This document shows positions 60,205 to 64,000 of a stretch of DNA of 64,000 nt, piece after piece. Each line of letters opens with the position of its first letter. Within the stretch, counting starts at the first letter, position 1. Both the position numbers and the translations under genes were made by a program. The notes under the pieces are model-generated. The model did no database searches. It saw only the letters and a program-made list of their open reading frames with translations, and was not told the DNA's origin. This DNA is from Bacillus sp. FJAT-22090 (GTDB lineage: Bacteria; Bacillota; Bacilli; Bacillales_A; Planococcaceae): NCBI RefSeq assembly GCF_001278755.1, contig NZ_CP012601.1:3658154-3722153 (forward strand). The letters are read 5' to 3'.

Positions 60205-61926
60205 TTACGATAAACCTTGTCCATGAGTGAATTCCCTGTATAGATCATGTTTAGTGATTAGCTCTTCATGAGTACCTGATCCAGTAATTTTTCCTTGCTC
60301 TAGGAAGAATATTTGGTCTGCATGCATGATGGTTGCTAATCTGTGCGCAATAATTAGAGTAGTTCTACCTTCCATGAGACGTTCTAAAGCTTCTTGTACA
60401 AAGGTTTCGGAGCCGCTATCTAGGTTAGAGGTTGCCTCGTCTAGTAATAGAATTTTAGGGTCATGCAGAAGTGCTCGAGCAATCGCAATTCGTTGGCGTT
60501 GCCCACCTGAAAGTTTCATGCCTCGTTCTCCTACAAGTGTCTCGTATTTGTCCGGGAGCTCCTCGATAAAGAGGGAGGCATTTGCTGCTTCCGATGCATC
60601 CATTATTTTATCCATTGAAGGAACTTTAGTCATTCCGTACGTTATGTTTGAGAGTATAGTACCGCTCATCAACGGGCTTTCCTGTGATACATAACCAATT
60701 TTAGAGCGCCAAGCATTCAAAGATAAATCGGTAATAGGTGTCTGGTTGAACAAAATTGTCCCTGAACCAGGCTCGTAAAATCTTTCTATCAATGAAAATA
60801 TAGTAGTTTTCCCGCCGCCACTTGGACCGACAAAAGCAGTTACAGTTCCGGGCCGTGCTTCAAATGAAATACCATTAATCACTTTTTTATCTAATCCATA
60901 TGAAAAGTGTACGTCCTCAAATGCCACTACACCATCCTGTAACGGTTGTTTTGCCTCTTGTTCTACTGCTTCACTTTTCATTAGGAATATCTCTTGAATT
61001 CGATCGGTAGCACCGACAGCTTTTTGGAAAGAAGTGAAAAATGTTGCCATTTGAGCAAAAGGAACAATTATTTGTACTAAATAAAAGATGATGGCTACTA
61101 AATCCCCGGCAGACAAACTTCCTTTAGACACTTGCACTCCACCATAGCCTAGAATAACGACTAATATTCCCATCATGATGAGTGTCATAAATGGAGCGAT
61201 GAATGCTTGTATTTTTGCTTCCTTTAAACCAAATTGATATAAATTTTGAATGGCATTATTTCCATTCGTAGTTTCTGTTTTCTCGGCACGATAGGATTTT
61301 ACTAGCCGAATTTCAGAGAGAACTCGACCGAGAAGGCCAGAAAAGGATGCCATCTCTTTTTGAGTAGCTTTGGAAACCTTATGCATCATAGAGCCAAGTG
61401 GCATCATAATGACAAGGCTAAGTGGAACACTAATAAGCATAATCAACGTCATTTTCCAATCAATAAAAAACAAAATAATGATAGAGCCAATGATTGTAAT
61501 TATCCCCGTTATAAAATTAACCAAATGATCGGTAATAAGTGACTTTAAAGTAGACGTATCTTGCGTAATACGACTCATCGTTTCGCCACTCTCATTTTGA
61601 TCATAGTAGGGGACAGGTAGATGAAGTACTTTGCTCCATAACTTTTTACGAAGATCCGCAACGATAAATTCTCCTATATAGGACAACATATAAAACGAGA
61701 AACCAACCGAAATAGCCTGTAGTAAAAAGACAACAAGTAATCCGACAATCATTTTCCAATTGAAGGAGGTAGTAGTTAGTGTATCAACTAGATCCTTTGT
61801 CACAAGAGGTACAATTAACCCGATGATGGTGCTTACGAGGGATAAGACTATGGCTACAATTGTTATTTTGACTGGCCATTTAAGGCTTTTAAGAAGTTGA
61901 AAAAATTCCTTTGTAGATGTTTGCAT
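60205..61926 (-). CDS. bmrA: Multidrug ABC exporter (BmrA-like)
   Basis: A 573-residue homodimeric half-transporter very close in pattern to B. subtilis BmrA (589). Shared stretches include YYDQNESGETMSRITQDT, SLITDHLVNFITGII, GRVLSEIRLVKSYRAE and GYVSQESPLMSGTI. Walker A GPSGGGKTT, signature LSGGQRQRIAIARAL, Walker B ILLLDEATSNLD and H-loop IIAHRLAT are intact. The start ATG at 61926 follows TGGAGC; upstream in-frame codons exist. It exports hydrophobic drugs in B. subtilis. Confidence 0.87.
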   Translation of the reverse strand: MQTSTKEFFQLLKSLKWPVKITIVAIVLSLVSTIIGLIVPLVTKDLVDTLTTTSFNWKMIVGLLVVFLLQAISVGFSFYMLSYIGEFIVADLRKKLWSKVLHLPVPYYDQNESGETMSRITQDTSTLKSLITDHLVNFITGIITIIGSIIILFFIDWKMTLIMLISVPLSLVIMMPLGSMMHKVSKATQKEMASFSGLLGRVLSEIRLVKSYRAEKTETTNGNNAIQNLYQFGLKEAKIQAFIAPFMTLIMMGILVVILGYGGVQVSKGSLSAGDLVAIIFYLVQIIVPFAQMATFFTSFQKAVGATDRIQEIFLMKSEAVEQEAKQPLQDGVVAFEDVHFSYGLDKKVINGISFEARPGTVTAFVGPSGGGKTTIFSLIERFYEPGSGTILFNQTPITDLSLNAWRSKIGYVSQESPLMSGTILSNITYGMTKVPSMDKIMDASEAANASLFIEELPDKYETLVGERGMKLSGGQRQRIAIARALLHDPKILLLDEATSNLDSGSETFVQEALERLMEGRTTLIIAHRLATIMHADQIFFLEQGKITGSGTHEELITKHDLYREFTHGQGLS

Positions 61927-61947
61927 TGTATGCTCCATTTCATAAAA

Positions 61948-61985
61948 CAATTAAAAAAACGTGCGAAATAATCTCGACACGATTT
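61948..61985 (-). terminator. Terminator upstream of the BmrA-like gene
   Basis: On the minus strand, CGTGTCGA pairs with TTCGCACG with one bulge, followed by seven T's. It ends the small coiled-coil gene at 61986-62282. Confidence 0.7.
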
Positions 61986-62282
61986 TTATGAAGATATAAC
62001 TTTTGACTCGGTTTGAGCACGCTTTTGTAACTCTATGATTAAAGGATCCGCCGAAGTTTCGAGTAGACTTGCTTGTTTTTGCTGTAAATCTATTCGCATT
62101 CTTTCCGTTTCAAGTAAAAAATTATCATATTTGAGCTTCTCTAACTCTATTTCGTCTTTTACAATTTGTGCACGTATGTTTTGTGATTTGCGTAAATGAG
62201 TTGACCATATTGCGGAAAGTGGTATCGAGAAAATCATCACCACTGCTATAAGTCCAATTCCAAGTCCAATAATATCTTCCAT
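61986..62282 (-). CDS. Small membrane protein with coiled-coil tail
   Basis: A 98-residue protein: one N-terminal membrane helix (about residues 3-26), then a helical, heptad-rich segment (RAQIVKDEIELEKLKYDNFLL-type, spanning about 35-70) and a polar tail. Layout is like phage-shock PspB, but sequence identity is not convincing. ATG at 62282 follows GGAGTGA. Confidence 0.6.
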   Translation of the reverse strand: MEDIIGLGIGLIAVVMIFSIPLSAIWSTHLRKSQNIRAQIVKDEIELEKLKYDNFLLETERMRIDLQQKQASLLETSADPLIIELQKRAQTESKVISS

Positions 62283-62347
62283 TATTATCACTCCATTTCC
62301 ATTTTCTTTAGTATATACGAAAATCTCAAAAGATAGTTTCAAAATTT

Positions 62348-62378
62348 AAAAAACTACTCTAAAATATTTCAGAGTAGT
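62348..62378 (-). terminator. Terminator of the M20 operon
   Basis: Stem ACTACTCT/AGAGTAGT with a 10-nt loop; on the minus strand it is followed by TTTTTTAAATTTT. About 50 nt beyond the amidohydrolase stop. Confidence 0.8.
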
Positions 62379-62427
62379 GGAAAATGAACGAAATTTAGTT
62401 GAGTTAGTATGTGGGCTTTATATTTTC

Positions 62428-63603
62428 TTACTTTTTTAAATAAGCCCAAGCATACTGAGCGTATAGTTCTGCACCGGTGACGAGTGCATCTTCATCGATA
62501 TCAAAGTTCCCATGGTGATGAGCCCATTCTGTATCTTTTTCTGGATTACCACTTCCTACAAGTGCAAAGCTACCAGGAGCCTTTGTAAGGAATGCAGAAA
62601 AATCCTCGCCGCCCATTGTAGGTTTTTCATTATAAATAACTTTTGAACCGAAAGCTTCAGTAGCTACCTGTTGAACAAGTTCCGCGCTTTCTTTGTCGTT
62701 GTCTACGGCATCTGTACCTCGGATATACTCTACTTCAGCAGAAGCACCGTATATAGAAGCTACACTCTCAGCGTATTGTGTAATGCTTTTTTCGATATGA
62801 TTACGAGTATCTGGATGAAACGTACGTACAGTTCCTTCAATTTCAGCATTTTCAGCAATTACGTTAAATCTTGTTCCTACTACCATTTTTCCTACCGTGA
62901 GAACCGCTGGACTTTGTGGATCAATTGTTCGAGAAACAACGGTTTGCACATTCATGACAAACGATGAGGCAACAAGTGCCGCGTCAATACAAGCTTCTGG
63001 TATAGCACCATGCCCACCGCGTCCTTTAAACTTCACTTTAAAAATATCAGCAGCAGCAAAGGAAGGCCCTGGTGTACAAGAAACTTTGTTTGTTGGCATT
63101 TGAGACCAAATATGAATACCAAAAACATTGTCTACTCCATCCATTGCGCCTTGGTCAACCATTGCTTTAGCCCCGGCAGCTGCTTCTTCAGCTGGTTGGA
63201 ATAGGAAGCGTACATTTCCAGGAAGTTCATCTTTCACTTGAGATAAAGCCTTTGCAGCGATTAGTAGCATAGAGGTGTGCGCATCATGTCCACATGCATG
63301 CATTTTTCCTTCGACTTTAGAAGCATAAGGTACATGGGTATTAAGCTGTTGAACCGGGAGTGCATCCATATCACCGCGAAGAGCAACGGTTTTTCCGCCT
63401 GGAGTTCCTTGAATTTCGGCAATAACTCCTGTAGGCTCAGTTTTTCGATATGAAATTCCGAGTTTATCTAAGTACTCACACACGAAAGCTGTCGTTTTAA
63501 ATTCTTCAAAAGATAACTCTGGCTCACTATGTAATTTACGGCGTAGAGCAGTTAATTCATCTTTAGAATTAGTAATAGAGTCTTTCAATTTTAAATTAAT
63601 CAT
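62428..63603 (-). CDS. M20D amidohydrolase (N-acyl-L-amino acid / hippurate hydrolase type)
   Basis: A 391-residue zinc amidohydrolase of peptidase family M20D. Metal ligands: HACGHDAHTSMLL near residue 103, FQPAEEAAAGAK with the catalytic Glu near 137, HIWSQMP near 165 and GGEDFSAFL near 355. Enzymes of this group cleave N-acetyl, hippuryl or IAA-type amides and include B. subtilis YxeP. It overlaps the upstream gene by 1 nt (TAATG), so both belong to one operon. Confidence 0.87.
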   Translation of the reverse strand: MINLKLKDSITNSKDELTALRRKLHSEPELSFEEFKTTAFVCEYLDKLGISYRKTEPTGVIAEIQGTPGGKTVALRGDMDALPVQQLNTHVPYASKVEGKMHACGHDAHTSMLLIAAKALSQVKDELPGNVRFLFQPAEEAAAGAKAMVDQGAMDGVDNVFGIHIWSQMPTNKVSCTPGPSFAAADIFKVKFKGRGGHGAIPEACIDAALVASSFVMNVQTVVSRTIDPQSPAVLTVGKMVVGTRFNVIAENAEIEGTVRTFHPDTRNHIEKSITQYAESVASIYGASAEVEYIRGTDAVDNDKESAELVQQVATEAFGSKVIYNEKPTMGGEDFSAFLTKAPGSFALVGSGNPEKDTEWAHHHGNFDIDEDALVTGAELYAQYAWAYLKK

Positions 63604-64000
63604 TATTTATTTCCCTCCGTTAATTGTAAAGCTGTTTGGAACAAAATATTAGCTCCTGCAGCCAGGTGGCTTGAATCAGACCATTCCTCTGGGCAATGAC
63701 TTAGACCATCTTTACTTGGAACAAACACCATTCCACAAGCAGTGAAATCAGATAAAACCATCGCATCGTGACCAGCACCGCTATTAATTGTGCAATAAGG
63801 AATGTCTAATTTGTCGCTCACTTCTTTAAAAGTGGATTGAATTGTTTCATTCATTTCTTTCGGTGCAATATAAAGCAATTGTTCAGTGGAAGTAAGGATA
63901 CCCATACCATTTTTGGAGGCAATTAATTGCTCTACTTTTTGCATCGCGCTATGAACATGTTCTTCTTTAGCTGAACGTATATCTACCGAAAAAATTACTT
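63603..64000 (-). CDS. 3' part of an M20 N-carbamoylase/allantoate amidohydrolase
   Basis: The frame is open to the window edge, so the true start lies outside; the first ATG inside (63944) is internal. The visible 132 residues include FSVDIRS, a C-terminal NSGAGHDAM with metal-binding His, and GMVFVPSKDGLSHCPEEWS. These are typical of the hydantoinase/carbamoylase family (Zn-dependent N-carbamoyl-L-amino acid hydrolase, allantoate amidohydrolase or beta-ureidopropionase). The substrate is not decidable. First visible gene of the M20 operon. Confidence 0.82.
   Translation of the reverse strand, partial: VIFSVDIRSAKEEHVHSAMQKVEQLIASKNGMGILTSTEQLLYIAPKEMNETIQSTFKEVSDKLDIPYCTINSGAGHDAMVLSDFTACGMVFVPSKDGLSHCPEEWSDSSHLAAGANILFQTALQLTEGNK

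Overview
The window is about 64 kb of AT-rich chromosomal DNA from a Gram-positive, Bacillus-like organism (Bacillales). Supporting signs are strong AGGAGG-type ribosome binding sites, frequent TTG/GTG starts, a T-box leader, a perfect cre site, Fur boxes, a SigV/RsiV pair, an NprR-type receptor, and genes close to Bacillus subtilis YuaF-FloT, YclNOPQ, Hmp/NsrR, HflX, BmrA and PpaC. The mixture looks like the Planococcaceae side of the order (Psychrobacillus, Lysinibacillus or Sporosarcina-like), but that is inference. I see no rRNA, tRNA, transposase, prophage or CRISPR array.

Layout. 0-9.6 kb: housekeeping and orphan genes (GIY-YIG protein, DinB-like protein, M19 dipeptidase followed by an overlapping 30-residue membrane peptide, MFS exporter, MhqD-like hydrolase, MMPL transporter, pentapeptide-repeat protein). 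9.6-13.7 kb: PiT phosphate transporter with its DUF47 partner, divergent from a YuaF-flotillin operon, with a cre site between. 14-17 kb: a cupin/HD-GYP protein, fumarase and a PCYCGC lipoprotein. 17-21 kb: sigV-rsiV with a recognisable ECF promoter, divergent from a MacB-type ABC transporter. 21-24.7 kb: a possible bacteriocin relic with a small membrane protein, a methyltransferase, and an NhaC-family transporter under a T-box. 24.7-33.8 kb: acyl-CoA ligase, two VOC proteins, hflX, an ABC exporter, a POT peptide transporter and a lipoprotein. 34-38.4 kb: a Fur-regulated petrobactin-type uptake operon ending in an IsdG-like gene. 38.5-47.9 kb: PAP2 phosphatase, cysteine-free uracil-DNA glycosylase, ZIP transporter, thrC-thrB, NiaP-like transporter, CoA-transferase, 3-methyladenine glycosylase and a DUF7662-GNAT fusion. 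48-57.7 kb: hmp/nsrR, ppaC, a long 19-21 bp repeat array, a DsbA-family protein, a Rieske oxidoreductase and a heterodimeric ABC exporter. 57.8-64 kb: a receptor/propeptide quorum-sensing cassette, a BmrA-like exporter and two M20 peptidase-family genes.

The most interesting system is at 58.16-59.74 kb on the minus strand. An NprR-like HTH-TPR receptor overlaps, through TTGA, a 96-residue secreted propeptide carrying five tandem 14-residue units. Each unit contains DKPDITS or DKPEITS, close to the SKPDIVG pheromone of Bacillus thuringiensis NprX. It looks like an NprR/NprX system whose pheromone has been multiplied, with two peptide variants.

A second theme is non-coding repeats. Three separate intergenic sites carry tandem arrays with a period of about 21 bp but unrelated sequence. 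Two related structured repeat elements of 130-160 bp are also present, one of them inside a duplicated transcription terminator.
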